Of a stretch of 5,392 bases of DNA, positions 4,894-5,392 are shown in pieces. This DNA is from Gammaproteobacteria bacterium. GTDB lineage: Bacteria > Pseudomonadota > Gammaproteobacteria > Arenicellales > Spongiicolonaceae. Both the position numbers and the translations under genes were made by a program. Positions within the stretch are counted from its first letter, which is position 1. Every line of letters begins with the position of its first letter. The DNA lies in assembly GCA_007570945.1 (NCBI GenBank), contig RKSH01000059.1:1-5392 (forward strand). Reading direction: 5' to 3'. The notes beneath the pieces are model-generated. The model did not search any database and was not told the DNA's origin. It was given only the letters and a program-made list of their open reading frames with translations.

Positions 4894-5392
4894 TTATTTA
4901 CCAAAAGCGCGCCGCGCTGTAAACCTCAGGCGCATGTAATCCACATGCCACACGCCATCGGCGTCGCACAGGTGTGGGGTGAGGGCGTGCCGGACTTCGG
5001 CGGTGAAGTCGCCGCGTTGGGCGGCGGGGAGGGCGGCCAGGAAAGGGATGGCGAAAGTGTTGAGCCATTGGGCCAGGTCGCCGGGCAGCGGCGTCGGCCT
5101 TGGCAACAGCGCGGTGCGTTGCACGGTGAAACCGTGTTTAACCAGCAGCGCAGCGTATTCTTTTTCGGCCGGGAAAAACCACGGGTTGAACTCATCGCCA
5201 TTGAGGCCGCGCACCGCCAGGGCGTTGTTCAGCGCGGCCACCACGCGCGCCGCGTTGCCCTTGCCGCCGAACTCGCCGGCGAATCTGCCGCCGGGTTTCA
5301 GCGCGCGGGCCACGCCGTCCAGCACCGCGCCGGGATTTTTCATCCAGTGCAGCGCGGCGTTGCTGAACACGGCGTCAAACTCGGCGTCAAAC
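4894..5392 (-). CDS. Class I SAM-dependent methyltransferase (partial, 5' end missing)
   Basis: The frame is open from the right edge to a TAA at 4894-4896, giving about 165 codons of the C-terminal part. It enters at FDAEFDAVFSNAALHWM, the strand-4 region of class I Rossmann methyltransferases, where FSNAALHW is typical of the trans-aconitate methyltransferase-like group. This is followed by the post-motif LKPGGRF and GEFGGKGN. The C-terminal half (PWFFPAEKEY, LLVKHGF, LPGDLAQWLNTF) resembles the substrate-binding region of the same group. The SAM-binding GxGxG motif would lie upstream, outside the window. A GTG at 5370 is inside the conserved fold and is not a plausible start. It is the upstream member of the operon with rubredoxin. 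The substrate cannot be told from this fragment. Confidence 0.85.
   Translation of the reverse strand, partial: FDAEFDAVFSNAALHWMKNPGAVLDGVARALKPGGRFAGEFGGKGNAARVVAALNNALAVRGLNGDEFNPWFFPAEKEYAALLVKHGFTVQRTALLPRPTPLPGDLAQWLNTFAIPFLAALPAAQRGDFTAEVRHALTPHLCDADGVWHVDYMRLRFTARRAFGK

Noticed and set aside
5369..5392. 12-base tandem repeat at the right edge (two copies of tcggcgtcaaac-like sequence)
   Set aside because: It encodes FDAEFDA, a natural stretch before the FSNAALHW motif of this methyltransferase group, so it is coding and not a repeat element.

Overview
The window is GC-rich (individual 60-base lines of the catabolic genes reach about 75-78% G+C). Its genes are tightly packed, with frequent GTG starts, few clear Shine-Dalgarno sites and 1-4 base stop/start contacts. 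Together with the gene families present, this suggests a high-GC proteobacterium. A finer placement (for example an uncultured marine or host-associated gammaproteobacterium) would be a guess.

Left part (1-3349). A minus-strand gene running off the left edge encodes the secreted N-terminus of what looks like an M23-type cell-wall peptidase. Facing away from it is a three-gene plus-strand operon: a HisD-like sulfopropanediol 3-dehydrogenase (hpsN, 303-1619), a short-chain dehydrogenase (1623-2378) and a zinc-dependent medium-chain alcohol dehydrogenase (2378-3349). HpsN oxidises the C3 hydroxyl of 2,3-dihydroxypropane-1-sulfonate (DHPS) to give sulfolactate. The two other dehydrogenases are good candidates for the pair that interconverts DHPS enantiomers at C2 (HpsO/HpsP roles), so the operon is best read as a DHPS catabolic module. 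No transporter, regulator or C-S lyase is in view.

Middle (3350-4232). This is a relic zone. At 3412-3597 there is a short reading frame colinear with the N-terminus of the urease accessory protein UreF, but without the remaining three quarters and with hallmark residues replaced. It overlaps the start of an apparently intact 75-residue two-helix membrane protein of the PGPGW-like type (3594-3821). Convergent to that, on the minus strand at 3838-4232, lies a broken NADAR-family gene. It lacks its N-terminal part and carries a frameshift that is explained neatly by a 13-base deletion. This stretch is about 51% G+C by my count over 3841-4200, clearly below its surroundings.

Right part (4232-5392). 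A compact minus-strand operon runs from a class I SAM-dependent methyltransferase (5' end beyond the right edge) to a rubredoxin and an OsmC-family protein. The NADAR remnant begins exactly at the OsmC stop codon. Rubredoxin and OsmC suggest a redox or peroxide-defence function; the methyltransferase substrate is unknown.

I found no RNA genes, insertion sequences, CRISPR arrays or convincing rho-independent terminators. I see no complete novel system; the most interesting signals are the two gene relics and the sulfonate-type dehydrogenase trio.
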